Below, piece after piece: positions 1 to 11,132 of a DNA stretch of 64,000 nucleotides. The notes under the pieces are model-generated. The model had not been told where the DNA came from and did not search any database. It saw only the letters and a list, made by a program, of their open reading frames with translations. Within the stretch, counting starts at the first letter, position 1. Each line of letters begins with the position of its first letter. Source of the stretch: Ascochyta rabiei (lineage: Eukaryota > Ascomycota > Dothideomycetes > Pleosporales > Didymellaceae); contig NC_082411.1 of NCBI RefSeq assembly GCF_004011695.2, forward strand, positions 682,001-746,000, read 5' to 3'. The translations under genes and the position numbers were made by a program.

Positions 1-834
1 CAGCAGAGGCCTGTCGATGCGCCCGCCTCCCTTCCCTGGCCAGATACCTACGCCATTGTGGACGGACTGGCCGAGATCGCAAAGCAGCGCTGGCCGCCCT
101 TTGTCTCTCCCATCCTCTTCCCCGCCCACGACACCCTCCCCAAGAGCCTTGCCGCCATTTCGCCCATCACCTCGCCTGCCCACCCAGCCATCAGGTCGCT
201 CTCGTGTGCTCTCCTCCACCCCCATGACCCATCTTGTCTGCGCACATACATGCAATACTGGATCCAAGCCTTCCCCAAAATCGCCCGCTTCTTCACCCTC
301 CTGTTCACCGCAATGAGCCTCGCCCGCTACAAGTCTTTTCTCGCCGCCCCATCGGCAGCGCTCAACAAACTGGCAAAGAGCATTCTGCGCATGTCGCTCT
401 TCCTCTCCGGCGCTATCGGTACGAGCTGGGGCTCCATCTGTCTCTTCCAGACCCTCTTCCCGCCCAACTTCCTCCCTACTCAGCGATGGTTCCTCGGTGG
501 CTTCCTCGGCGGTCTCTGGGCCTTTCTTCAGCGCAAGGGCGGGAGAGGAAACTTCTTGTACTGCACACGCATGTCCATTGACTCGGCCTGGAAGGTGGGT
601 GTCAAGAGGGGCTGGTGGAGGGGCGTTGCGAACGGGGATGTGTTGCTGTTTGTGCTGAGCTTGGCTACCGTCAACGTACTCTACGAGATTGCGCCGCGGT
701 CGGTGAGCAGTGGCGTCGCGCGGAAGGCCTTGGGCGTGCTCAGAGGTGAAGGCTGGGTGGATAGGGCGCTTTCCCCCAGGGAGGGAGCGAGTGACGACGA
801 CGTGGACGGTGTTCCGCCACGCACGGATTCATGA
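1..834 (+). CDS. TMEM135-like integral membrane protein, 3' part
   Basis: The reading frame is open from the first base, so the gene begins outside the window; the stop is at 832-834. The visible 277 residues include a Cys-containing segment reading HPHDPSC, followed by hydrophobic and Gly-rich segments (LFLSGAIGTSWGSICLF, FLGGFLGGLWAF). This combination resembles fungal proteins with the TMEM135 N-terminal domain, a family linked to peroxisomes and mitochondria in animals. That function is known for the family and not shown here. The C-terminal 25 residues are acidic and probably disordered. The gene converges on the amadoriase gene with 128 bp between stop codons. The family call is by eye and moderately sure. 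Confidence 0.55.
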   Translation, partial: QQRPVDAPASLPWPDTYAIVDGLAEIAKQRWPPFVSPILFPAHDTLPKSLAAISPITSPAHPAIRSLSCALLHPHDPSCLRTYMQYWIQAFPKIARFFTLLFTAMSLARYKSFLAAPSAALNKLAKSILRMSLFLSGAIGTSWGSICLFQTLFPPNFLPTQRWFLGGFLGGLWAFLQRKGGRGNFLYCTRMSIDSAWKVGVKRGWWRGVANGDVLLFVLSLATVNVLYEIAPRSVSSGVARKALGVLRGEGWVDRALSPREGASDDDVDGVPPRTDS

Positions 835-901
835 TAATCTCCATCACATGTTTACAAACCATATCCACGCAAATCAGATTTACAATGTACAAGCGCCGAT
901 A

Positions 902-967
902 CGCCACTGCGCCACTACGCCACTACGCCACTACGCCACTACTCCACTACTCCACTACTCCACTACA
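902..967. repeat. 8-bp tandem repeat at the amadoriase 3' end
   Basis: An octanucleotide array has units GCCACTAC (about five) that change to TCCACTAC (about three). It runs across the stop codon of the minus-strand amadoriase gene (963-965) into its 3' flank, between two converging genes. The switch of unit type part-way suggests stepwise slippage expansion. Confidence 0.85.
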
Positions 968-2337
968 ACTTTTCCTTTGATACCTCATCATGCTTCCACC
1001 CTGACATATCCGCCAGGTCCTTCGCCGCAGCCGCTCTCCTCGACTTCAATGCGTCACCAGTGCCCGGTCGCCACCTCCACGCCTGCCTCAAGTCTTCGGC
1101 CAGCGTACCCTCGATTAGTTCGACCACATGCTTGCCAATGTTTGGTAGCAGCTTGAACGAATGCCCGCTGTCTCCAGTCGCTAGAATAAAGTTTCTCCAC
1201 TGCGGGTGCTCACAGATCAGCAGGGCCGCATCCGCCGTATCCGTGCACCAGCACAGCGACCGATTGAACAGCTCCTTTTGCTTGAACCGAGGCAAGAAGA
1301 TAGCGACCGCTTTGCCGATGCTGACTTCTGACGCATCAGGGTAAGTGTCAGTAGGATGCTTTGCATGCGATCGAGGCACCGAGATGCGCTTCGGAGCATC
1401 AGCGCCAAAAGGCTGGTGCTGCTTGAAGCGCGTGAAGCCTGGAAACTCATCGCAAACCTTGATGACGCCACGTTCGTTTGGTTCGAAGAAGAAGCCGTAG
1501 TCGCCATGGTAGACTACGGGGCAGTCTTTGTACGCTGCGGCTTCCTGCGCCGTGAGCTGCATGTGCGCATACACCCACGCCTTGGAAACGCATTGCTCTT
1601 GCAGATCGACCAGCGCGGGACTCCATGCGCCAGCTGCGAGGACGACTTTGTCCGCGTAGTACTTTGTGCCGTCGACTGCTTCGACGCCGATGCATGTCCC
1701 CTCTGCGAGTAGCGGTTGCTTGAACGAGCCAGCACCCCCGAATCCGAATTCGACTCCGCTCTTGACAAGGTACTCACCGATTGCATGGATGGCTTTGGCT
1801 GCTGCGAGCCACCCGCCATCTTCACTGAAGACCGCCTTCCAGCCTTGGATTTGGTTGCGGTCTAGCAGTGGCATCTTTGCGAGAATGTCGTCCTCGGAGT
1901 CTAGCCACTGGTTGGTTGCTTCGAGTCCAGCGTTGGCGTCCAAGAGGGCCTGGTACGCTTGCTGGAGACTTGCAATGCCTTTCTCGCCGTGTGCACAGTC
2001 GAGCTAGGATATCGTCAGTACACAGCGACAGTACGCACGCATGAATATCACTTACTCTACCAGTGTTGTGAAAGAAGCTCTTGAACAGTTCGTCTTCCTT
2101 CCACATCTGCCTTGCCTCCAGGCTCAACTGTAAATCTACTGGGTTTCGTAGGCGAACACCCATGATCTTGTTCAAGTCATTACCAGCTGACTGTGCTGAT
2201 GGGATAGGGTAGGTGTCGAGAACTGTAATGTTCGATGGCGTATAGCCTGAGCGGACAAGATGCAAAGCTGTGCTCGATCCAATCGTACCTCCACCACCAA
2301 CAACGATGACAGTCGTCTTTGTCCGTAAGGTCGCCAT
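963..2337 (-). CDS. Fructosyl-amino-acid oxidase (amadoriase)
   Basis: The enzyme is a FAD-dependent deglycase that oxidises Amadori products (fructosyl amino acids) to glucosone, free amino acid and H2O2. Exon 1 is 2337-2056, the intron 2055-2004 (GTAAGT..CTAG, 52 nt) and exon 2 2003-963, giving 440 aa, the usual family length. The FAD-binding motif VVGGGGTIGS is at residues 12-21. The CWCTDTADAAL segment near residue 345 contains the cysteine that carries covalent FAD in characterised amadoriases. The C-terminus ends EKL, only a weak match to the peroxisomal PTS1 (S/A/C-K/R/H-L) common in this family. The start is the first true ATG; an upstream in-frame GTG was ignored. It diverges from the UNC93-like transporter gene. 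Confidence 0.92.
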
Positions 2338-3249
2338 AACGAGCACTGTCTAGGTGGATCCTGGTCTCCTGGTCAATTCGATGGTATCGGTTTTGTTATC
2401 AGCGGACAACTCTATCTCTGAGTTAATATCACTGCTTAAAGGTACTCGGAGTCCTGCCTGAACACGCCACCGGGAAGATGATACGACGTGGACTTGGACT
2501 GTCTGTGGAAGTGAAGCTTTTGATAGCGGTATGTGGCCAATGAATTGGAGTCATGACCCCGGTCAGACGTCGGATGTCGCTTGCTAATCGCACTGCTACG
2601 ATTGCCTTTTTTGGTTAGTCTTTCACGGTTGACTTCTCCGATGTTGAGATGTTCAGTCATCCGTTAATTGCCGCATCCCATCACCAGGGCATCAATGCCC
2701 TAACCACTGGATGTCTAGACTCCACTTGACGTTGTTGTTAATAGAAGAGTTTGTCCAATTTTGCGCGCGTCTGTATTGCCAGCGTCACCAACGTTGGGCA
2801 ATCACCGCCGACGACATCGGCCCGCGGAACTGAGTCGTGCAACCGTGGCATCCACTTCGCACATCAGGCACAACACCACTAGCGTACTCTTGACATTTCC
2901 TTACCTGACCTAGCCTGACTGGAACGATTCCCAACTGTTCAGATTGCCTTTCTTGGTATAGTCGAAAACGGCCCCTCTTGTGCAGCACGCGATCGTGTTA
3001 GGAACCAAATGACTTCAAAGTCTCCACAGACCCTATCAACTGGTCGTTTACCCCAGCTTGGGGTAATCTAGCGTGGGCCCACAGATAAGCCGGATATCGC
3101 GACAAGCGAGAATGGGAGATATGTCGAAGAAAGGAACCGATAGGTATTCATATAAAGAGTTGAGTCTCGTCCTGCTTGTTGGTGTATCAGCTTCTGAGCT
3201 TGACGTGCATCCTTCACGACATCCTTGAACTGTTCATAGCCTCTTGAGC
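2338..3249. other. Divergent intergenic region, amadoriase / transporter
   Basis: These 912 bp separate the two divergent start codons and must hold both promoters. I see no supported ORF or RNA gene. A perfect short palindrome (GGGCAT-CA-ATGCCC reading) lies near 2690-2703. Confidence 0.6.
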
Positions 3250-4953
3250 ATGTCTCATCTTGACGCTGCTCCGCCCAACACCCATGCCGGCGGCAACGAC
3301 GATGCCCTTCGTACCAAGGGTAACGATCCGCTGAATGCTCCCGTCGACTACACAGATGAGACAATCAATATGGAGGAGTATGCGAGAACGGTGCCCTTGT
3401 GGAAGCGCATGTGGCAGCACAGCTTAACACAGATGCTTTTGCTTAGTGTCCAGGCGTTTTGCGGTCCTGCGATGGCTGACGCTATCGCTGGTAAGTTGCC
3501 TGCACTGAGCCCGAGCAACTTCAGAGGTTGGATTGACACCTTACAGGTCTTGGTGGAGGCGGCCTCGCGACGCCCCAAACATCGAACATTGCGACCGCCA
3601 TCAACTACACTATGTTAGCACTGTGTTGTGCGCTAGGCGGACCCATCGTGAACAAGCTCGGAACAAAGTGGTCGTTGGTCATCGGCGCCTGCTCGTTTCC
3701 TATCCGAGGATCTTCATACTACTGTAACAGCAAGTTTGGCAACCAGTGGTATCTGATCCTTGGTGGCTTCCTTACCGGCATAGGTACAGGAACCTGGTAC
3801 GTGGCCGAGAGCGGAACGATCATGTCGCTTGCGCCGGCCAACTCTCGAGGCAAATATCTTGCCCTGTGGATCGTTGCTCGCAATTTGGGACAGCTTGTGG
3901 GGGGTGCCATCAAGTAAGCACCGCATGGTATACGCGTCCGGCGCTATTGACTGACGCGCTTAAGTCTGTCCAAGAATCATGTCAAGGGGGTAAGCGGCGG
4001 TGTTACCCCAGATACCTATGTCGCTTTCTTGATTATCGAATGCATGGCCCTGCCGTTCGCGTTCCTCATCTCACCTCTCGAGCGGGTGGTAAGGTCCGAT
4101 GGCACACGTATCCTTGTATCCGAGAAGCTTTCTACCAAGACAGAGTTCAAGATGATCAAGGTTACCATGACTTCGAAACTGATCTTACTCTCCGCTCTCT
4201 GGGCGATTTGGTCCTTCTTCTACAGGTAGGCAGATCCGTATTGACTTGGTTGCTGTTTAGCTGACCAACTTCACAGTGGCACTTGGTCAACCTACCTTGG
4301 CACCTACTTCAGCGTTCGAGCTCGCGCGTTGTCGTCGCTTGTGTCGCCATTCTTCTGTATCGTTGGCTGCTTCGCTCTTGGATTCGTCCTGGACATGAAA
4401 AGCCTGAGCCAGCGACGAAGAGCACAAGTTGGTCTGTTCATGGTTGTCATCTTGAACCTGGGCGTGTACATCTGGTCCATCGTCATGCAAACCAGATTCA
4501 ATAGCAACAGCCCAGGCAAGATTGACTGGGACGATGGACTGTATGCACGTTCTTTCCTGCCATATTTTTTCGTGCAAACTACAGGCCCACTGTCACAGTC
4601 CTACATGTACTGGCTTCTGTCTTCCTTCGCGACCGATGCGCAGTGTAAGTGTTGTCGATTCCAGCTTGTACTGTACCCAGTGCTAACCGCGTACAGCAAA
4701 CGTTCGCAATGGAGCCGCGTTCCGCTGTCTTGAAGCTGTAGGTCAGGCCATCTCGTATGGCATGAACACCCAGATCAAGACGAGCCCTCTGATCGGCTTC
4801 TGCGTTACCTTTGCTCTGATGGCTGTCGCGTTTGGTCCAATGCTTATGTTGGTGAATCAGACACCTGATCGCATCCCTGCCGATGTGATTGTTGAAGAGC
4901 AACAGCGCGCAGAAAGTAAAGTCGGTGCGGTCAACGTCGATACTAAAACATGA
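3250..4953 (+). CDS. UNC93-like MFS transporter
   Basis: The product is a polytopic plasma-membrane protein of the UNC93-like branch of the major facilitator superfamily; its substrate is unknown. There are five exons, 3250-3490, 3547-3913, 3965-4225, 4277-4644 and 4697-4953, with four introns of 51-56 nt that all restore phase, giving 497 aa. Family-like features are the glycine-rich loop GLGGGG after the first membrane segment, the GIGTGTWYVAESGTIMSLAP helix, a long central segment ending in SPLERVVRSDGT, and about 11 hydrophobic helices. The first 60 residues are hydrophilic and cytosolic. The next gene on the same strand begins 268 bp downstream. Its divergent pairing with the amadoriase could mean shared control, which is only an inference. 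Confidence 0.88.
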
Positions 4954-5221
4954 GCATAGTACAGTAGGGTTCGTCCTTGGCTGCGACTATGAATTCACAG
5001 CAACGGCTCAGAGCGCGTAAGTGCTAAGTAAAATTCATACTTGTGGCGTTCAAAGCAGCGGCCCAAGGACCTTGGACGATCCTTCTGCATCCAAGTGGAT
5101 TCGTTCCTGCAGTGTACACACTTAGACGAGCCCGGCCTTGCATGGCGGATATTAACTCATCATACATCTACAAGAAGAGCTCATCTACCTCTCACACCCA
5201 GTGCACACCTCAAACGTCACG

Positions 5222-5801
5222 ATGAAGCTCTCCTCAATTAATACCATGCTCGTCCTTGCCGGGGGAGCTGTCAGCCAAGCGACCAGCTTGAACATCACTG
5301 CGATCTCTGCTGCCAACAACGCCGCTCGCCTTGAGTGCTGGCAATTAGCCGCGCCGCCCGTCTTAGGACGAGGCGCAGTGAACTTCGCTCTCGGCGACTT
5401 TGACGATGCATTTGTGGGCATCATACCGCCAAACACTACTGCGGGCACCTTGAACAATGCCGCACAAGTACAGTAGGCAACCCCTTTGTCATTGCCATCC
5501 CTACCTACGCATCTAAACATAGTCTCGCAGATACTCCCTATTCCTGTCCGGGCTTGCACACATATCCACGCCCGATTCCGGCCTGCCCGCTCACCTGAAC
5601 GAGGTCTGGATTTCTGGCGGTCGCCATGGTATGTTGATCGCAGCGGACCTGAAGGAAGTGGCTGCAAAGGGCCACATCACAGAGTTTCCGAGCCAGGATA
5701 GGACAATCATTGCCCAGTTCCCAGTCGCGGGTAATCAGGCACCCAAGCACCGTGTCCTTCACGTTGGACCATGCACGTGGGCGGATCTTGCTGGACTGTG
5801 A
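5222..5801 (+). CDS. Small secreted protein
   Basis: The predicted product has 173 aa with an N-terminal signal peptide (MKLSSINTMLVLAGGAVSQA, cleavage near residue 20). Exon 1 is 5222-5472, the intron 5473-5530 (GTAGGC..CGCAG) and exon 2 5531-5801. The mature part starts LNITAISAANNAARLECWQL and later contains YSLFLSGLAHIS and HRVLHVGPCTW. This layout is seen in a widespread fungal family of small secreted proteins that have no known function. Two conserved cysteines (LECW, GPCTW) could form one disulfide. There is one N-glycosylation sequon in LNIT and another in NNTT/NTTAG. An effector-like role is possible but unproven. Confidence 0.8.
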
Positions 5802-6498
5802 TTGAGATGCAGGAGAAGCCGGATGGGTCGAGGTTGGGGGAGGTTGGTGGCAGAGTGGCGGACCGCGTGGGGTTCTACTGATAAGATCCGATGACCTTGC
5901 AATCGACGACATCGAACTCGCATTAACCTTGTTGTTACTTCATCGTTTCCATTGAAGAGTGCCATACTTCTGAATTGTCAACTCGGTCTGAGCGAAAACA
6001 TCAGCCGTACGACAGTTCTTGTCCTGGCTCGCAAAGCATCCCGTTTACAAGGGATGTCATCCCTTGATCAGTGATAGGTCAGCGCACCATGATGCATAAA
6101 GCGTTTAGCGACTATAAACCCAAGACGGCAAGTCGTCAGGAGGGATTGATATGACGCTGTCGGGTGTCCCGTCCCGCGCGTGGGCACTCCGGATCCCGTG
6201 CCCGTCGAACCTCAGCGAATCAGCAGCCTTTTATCGAGCCGCCTTAAGGTTGTCATTGGCTTTGCTTCAACAGGATGTGAACCGATGTGCCTTTATCCCC
6301 ACACACACAAGGATTGAATCCTGCGTGAGCTGGACAACGCGTCGCCCCTTGCGCTGCAACGTGCTCCTGCGGCAGGAGGAAGGGTGCTGTTGTAGTCAGC
6401 AGATATGGGTGAATGGCCCTCCTGGGCTTCAATGCGGCACAATTTACCCTCCATAATCCAGTCCTTCTGTGAAACACAAGCGACACCAAAGATGTAAA
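5802..6498. other. Intergenic, nothing recognised
   Basis: There are 697 bp between the secreted-protein gene and the rhodopsin-fold gene. A short open frame at 6151-6456 shows no domain and no splice support. I see no RNA gene. Confidence 0.5.
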
Positions 6499-7969
6499 AT
6501 GGAAGCCGCTACAGCTGCCGTTCAGTTGTTAGCTCGCGAGCAAAATGCGTTGAACAGCGCGCAGAAGAAGAACCCCAACTGTGAGCTTGGCTTCAGCCAA
6601 TAGTGGCTTCGGACTAGCAGGACTGACATTACTCAGGGCCCGACCCGTACGCTTCCTAGCTCTACCTGCTGTGTCCTCGAGTAGCTCTCTAACATCGCGG
6701 CAGCAACTACGTTGATCCTGAGACACGCATGCCGCTTCTCATTGCTGTAACATGCACATCGGGGTTCGTCATGCTCGTGCTCTTGGAAATGCGCATGTAC
6801 ACACGCCATAAGATGTCGACGCGTGGGCTAGGCATGGACGATGTTCTGATGGTGCTTGCAGCTGTACGAACGGCCACTGTGAGGCATACTGAGTGTCGTG
6901 ACTGAACCATGGCCAGTTTTTCTCTACGGCTCTTGTTGCCATTGTCTGTGTCTGCGCGGTCTACGGCACGGGCTACCACAACTGGGATATTAGACCTGAA
7001 TGGTATCCGACCTGGGGGAAAGCGACGTTCAGTCAGAACTTGGCTTTCATACCAGCGACAACCTTGACCAAGGTATGATGCTTCGATACCAACACCTCGA
7101 TCCGCCTACTGAAAGCAAAAGTTGTCCATACTCCACACGTATCTGTTTCTTTTCCCCTCGCGAGCAAACGAAATCTTCTGCCGTACTATGATGACATTTT
7201 TATGGGCATGGGGCGCCATCCAGATCATTGTTTCGTGTTTCCAGTGCCGGTGAGTAAGCGCGAAGGCCTGTTCGCCCTTCTCTTTGTGTGCATCAGCTGA
7301 CGGGTGGTAGTCCGCTCTCCTCCTACTGGGATATCAGTCAGGAGGAGAAATGCATTCTGATCAACCCTTACCTTTATTCATCCGGCGCTGTAAACAGTCT
7401 TACCGACGTTATCGTTTACCTCTGGCCGTCGCGAACACTTTTCTCACTCCAGCTGCCTCTGTTGAGGCGGCTGGGCCTTCTTGTTACGTTTTCCGCCGGC
7501 TTGGTGTAAGTCGCAGTTTGAAGGTCATTGGTACCATTCAAGCTCACAGGTCTCTAGAGCTGTCCTAGCGAGCATACTTCGGATGGTCAGCATCCGCAAC
7601 GCCAGCTTTTCTTCCGATTCGACATGGGAAGGCACCTTCATTGCCCTCTGGAAAGTACTCGAGGTCACGTTCGGTGTAAAATGCGGCTGTTTGCCAGCAG
7701 TGAAACCCTTGATCGAGAGGTTCCTACCAAAATCAGGCACGGACTCTAGTCATCCCAAGAACGAAGGCTACTCGAGTAACCGTTTCAACCGGCTCGAGAA
7801 CCGCGCTTCCCACTCGCGTGGCAACGTGGATAGAGGTGCTAGCTTGCGGGACCTGAGCCACGAGTCTCTTCCAGACGAAACAGTTGAAATGACGTCTGAG
7901 GGTGCAGATGATGCGGAAATAGAGTCTAGGAAACATAACATGGAGATGCGGTCGAAAAGTAGTACCTAG
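6499..7969 (+). CDS. Fungal rhodopsin-fold (SAT4/PTH11-like) membrane protein
   Basis: The product belongs to the fungal rhodopsin-domain family of 7TM plasma-membrane proteins, often receptor-like and of unknown ligand. My model has seven exons: 6499-6580, 6637-6646, 6704-6863, 6917-7072, 7122-7249, 7311-7505 and 7558-7969, giving 380 aa. Phase is kept through all junctions. The second exon is only 10 nt and yields WARPNYVDPETRMPL, matching the family pattern just before helix 1. Other family signatures are GLGMDDVLMVLAA, the AVYGTGYH loop, CFQCRPLSSYWD and GAVNSLTDVIVYLWPSRTL. The C-terminal 120 residues are hydrophilic and Ser/Glu-rich, as in cytosolic tails of this family. The start is the ATG that keeps frame with the micro-exon. 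Confidence 0.8.
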
Positions 7970-8919
7970 GTTCGACCAATATGCAGCAAATGGAGTGCAG
8001 GACGTCACGCATCGTTCTCTAAAGGGTACCAAGGGGTTTCACTGCGAACGTCTCTTGCTCTCACCCTCGTGAACAAGTCAGCACGCGGTTCAGTCCCTTG
8101 ATAATATGCAGCAAGAATAGTGGTTGGTTTTTTGAACCATCATGAGAAAAAGAGGTATACTCGATCGGGGGACGAGGGAGTGATCATTTGTCATGAATGA
8201 GGCCAATACCAAAAATCAAGTATCAAAAGAGATGGGTTTTCGTCTTCCAAATGCAGTCCCAAGCAAGATATGCTGCAAGAAAGTAATTCCAGAAGAACTA
8301 CTCGGCTGAGATCAAGTATTCGATCTGAAGACAAAGGACAAGATATATTAAAGCGATATTACGTCGAACATTGTATCAACTCGACAAGTGATTGGCGCTT
8401 GTGTTCAAGTGCGTACACGCATCTCAATGGCTCCAAGGTATCAAGTTCTGTGACGTCCGATCGGAAACTAGTTCAAGAACATGTGTGCACCCGTGATGTA
8501 CCGGCCGTGTCCAGGCTCTCAGAATACAATTTCCAAATCACCAAGGCAATATATCTAAGGCGATGGTTTTGTTCAGGCATTTGCTGAACCTTTTTGGCCC
8601 CCAACAACCTAGCCTCAGAATAGGAAGGTGGACTCCTTCAGCCTGTCAGCTTCCATTACATCCTCAGATTGAACATTTCAATGTTTTGCAGCAACTCTTG
8701 GACTCCTCCCATGAATGGCGTCCAATGCTAGTGCACTCGAGTCGCAAACTCCTCTTCCTAGGCGGTCGGATCGGATCAATCGACGGCGAGATGTCAAGTG
8801 GCAGCAATGGCCGGAAACCACATCTCAGCAAAACCAGTTGGATGCTGAGTGGTCAGACTGCAGTCTTCCCGACCTCGAAGACGGGTCTTTGATTTCCTGG
8901 GGTTTTCAGCAGAGCCAGA
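7970..8919. other. Intergenic / unresolved 5' part of the CorA-like gene
   Basis: An open frame from the ATG at 8715 runs into the next gene in a different frame. It could be an upstream exon if a weak donor near 8849 or 8852 joined the acceptor at 8909, but neither donor (GTGGTC, GTCAGA) is convincing. Nothing else is supported in this stretch. Confidence 0.4.
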
Positions 8920-10711
8920 ATGCGACGGGAGAAGGGGTTGTGGTCGATGTTCTGTACGGCAATGGAACCGACTTGCGTAAGGATCGAAGATGTGCTGGCA
9001 TGTCGCCATCCTGACGCTTCGCTAGATTGGCCGCGCGATATTGACGACGATGAACTCTCGCGCATCATGGAGGTACGCATTTCACGTTGGTTCTGCGTTG
9101 GAACACAACCTGATGTCTGACCGAACAGTTGCCCGCGCATTCGCTGCGAGTATGGTAAGCAAACAGCAAATCAACGCTCACGCTCTTGAAGGATATGCGA
9201 GACGCGACAAGGTTCTTTGCTTGTACTAATAGGCTACGCTCAGTTTCATCAATACCTTGAAAACCGACAACGGCTGGCTCCCAGGAAACTTTGACCCGCG
9301 TCAGAGAACGATCCGCATTCTTCGCAAGGCTGGACTCTCTGGTGTGCTTCTGTGTAATCTCTACTCGGAGCAAAGTTACTGGGCCAAGATGGGTAACCAA
9401 AGATACATGCGTTACGACAATCATGGACAGCTGAAATCACTTGGTACTTGCTCGATATGTCGAATCCACTGGTGGTGGCTAATCGCTGACAGAGATATGT
9501 TATCAGTACCGTTGTGGCTGGGACACAGGCGTGAGCTTCATACATGCGGTACGGGAAAAGCAGCAGACTACCTATTTCTGCATCAACTACCCGTCTGGTG
9601 CACGAGACAGACTCGAGGCCCTCTTTCGGCATGAAAAGCGCCGTTCTGTCATTCATCGGGACTTCTTCCTCGACACTCTGGTGGCAGACGATAGCCTGAA
9701 GCAATGGCAATTTGACATAGGGCAGCGACGTCTGGTGCTTCTTCAATTCGTAAGATCGTCCAATGCGCCGCGCGTGTGTTCTTGCTAACAGCTGTGGATA
9801 GGAGAAGACGTTTGAGAAGCCCCTGGTGGACAAGAGCAAGCGCAATGTCACCCTAGTCAACGAGTCAAACTCCCGGCACGATGTGAAGGGCGTCGCAGTA
9901 CCTGTCAGAAATCACTTGCAGAGGAACGAGAAGAACGATATCGAGCATCAGCCTCGGTCAACCACCGACAAACGGCCCAGATTCGATACTGATGAATCTT
10001 ATACAGAACAGTTTCACACAAGCCTGGGACGCCCTGGAAGCGGCGAGGGACTGGACTTCGACAGCGCTACTCAAAGCCTACACAAGATGGTACGCCACTG
10101 GCTTGGCCTGCGACAAGACTGCGAAGACCTTCTAGCCCAGCTCCGCTTCCTGCACGAGACGTACGTACAGGTCACCGAAAAGCGCGGCAAAGAGTGGCCC
10201 TCGGACCTCACGACGGCTGCAGGCGAATCGTTCGAAGCGCTCATCTCCCAGTGCGACATCTGCGTGCGATGGACACAAGCCTACCATGACCGCACCCAAA
10301 CCCGCATCAACCTGGTGAGCGCGCAAGAAATGCTGACTGAGGAGCGTTGTTAGGCTAACCAATCCAACCCAGCTATTCCATCTCGCAAATCAACGGACAG
10401 CCGCTGACACGGCAAAAATCGCGGAACAAACCCAGCGCGACTCCGCCTCGATGATCACCATTGCCGCGGTGACGATGCTTTTCCTCCCCGGAACGTTCAT
10501 CTGTGCAATCCTAAGCACCACCTTCTTCGACTTTGGAGAGCAAGGTCTCCGGGTCTCCCGTCAATGGTGGGTCCTGCTAGCCGCCACCGTTCCGCTGACC
10601 ATTGTCGTGTTTGGCGTGTGGGTGGGATGGCAACGCATGAGACGGCAGAGTCAGCAACTCAGGGTAGCGTTGAGGAAGATCGAGTTGCAGAAGTCGGCGG
10701 TGGACATGTAA
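8920..10711 (+). CDS. CorA-like domain membrane protein
   Basis: The product is a fungal protein with a cytosolic N-terminal region and two C-terminal membrane helices laid out as in CorA-type metal transporters. Exons are 8920-9072, 9129-9154 (26 nt), 9244-9443, 9493-9749, 9802-10314 and 10373-10711, giving 495 aa in this model; the true start may lie upstream. The C-terminal part reads SMITIAAVTMLFLPGTFICAILSTTFFDF, then WWVLLAATVPLTIVVFGVWVGW. The CorA selectivity motif GMN is absent, so ion transport is doubtful. Many fungal members lack it and have no known function. The middle 190 residues are charged and include a likely coiled coil (residues about 270-350). The call is sure at the C-terminus and weak at the N-terminus. 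Confidence 0.7.
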
Positions 10712-11132
10712 ATCCATCAGTTGGGCGTCTTGTGGCGCTAGACGGTACGGACGCTGCTACGCGGCCGTTTCGTTGAGGTTTCCTTGTAACGCTCATTCAC
10801 TGACATGGACTGACATAGCTTTGCTCAAGATCTGGAACTGTCATGTCGACAACTGTAGGCGGACGTGACTGATTGCTGTCCTGCACCAAGACAGAGGTAC
10901 CTTTGCAAGCGTACACGAGTATTGGGTCGTGTGTCAAGCTACGATATCAAGGCAGAAGCATAGTTGTGCTGTGTGAGTCAGGATTGATTCAGCCACGCAT
11001 CAACTGGGGCTCTACCAGTGGGCCAGCACTTACAGGTCTATATGTTACAGTATCTAAACAACGCACTCCGCTCAGTCGTGCGTCTTTCGTGTCCGCTGAT
11101 ATGTGGGTTGCTCGCTCGTCTAATCAACACGT
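10712..11132. other. Convergent intergenic region
   Basis: There are 421 bp between the stops of the CorA-like and MGM101 genes. I see no gene, repeat or RNA here. Confidence 0.5.

Noticed and set aside
2690..2740. tRNA A-box-like sequence on the minus strand (CAGTGGTTAGGGC)
   Set aside because: There is no B box (GGTTCRANNCC) at tRNA distance, and the acceptor and anticodon arms do not pair.
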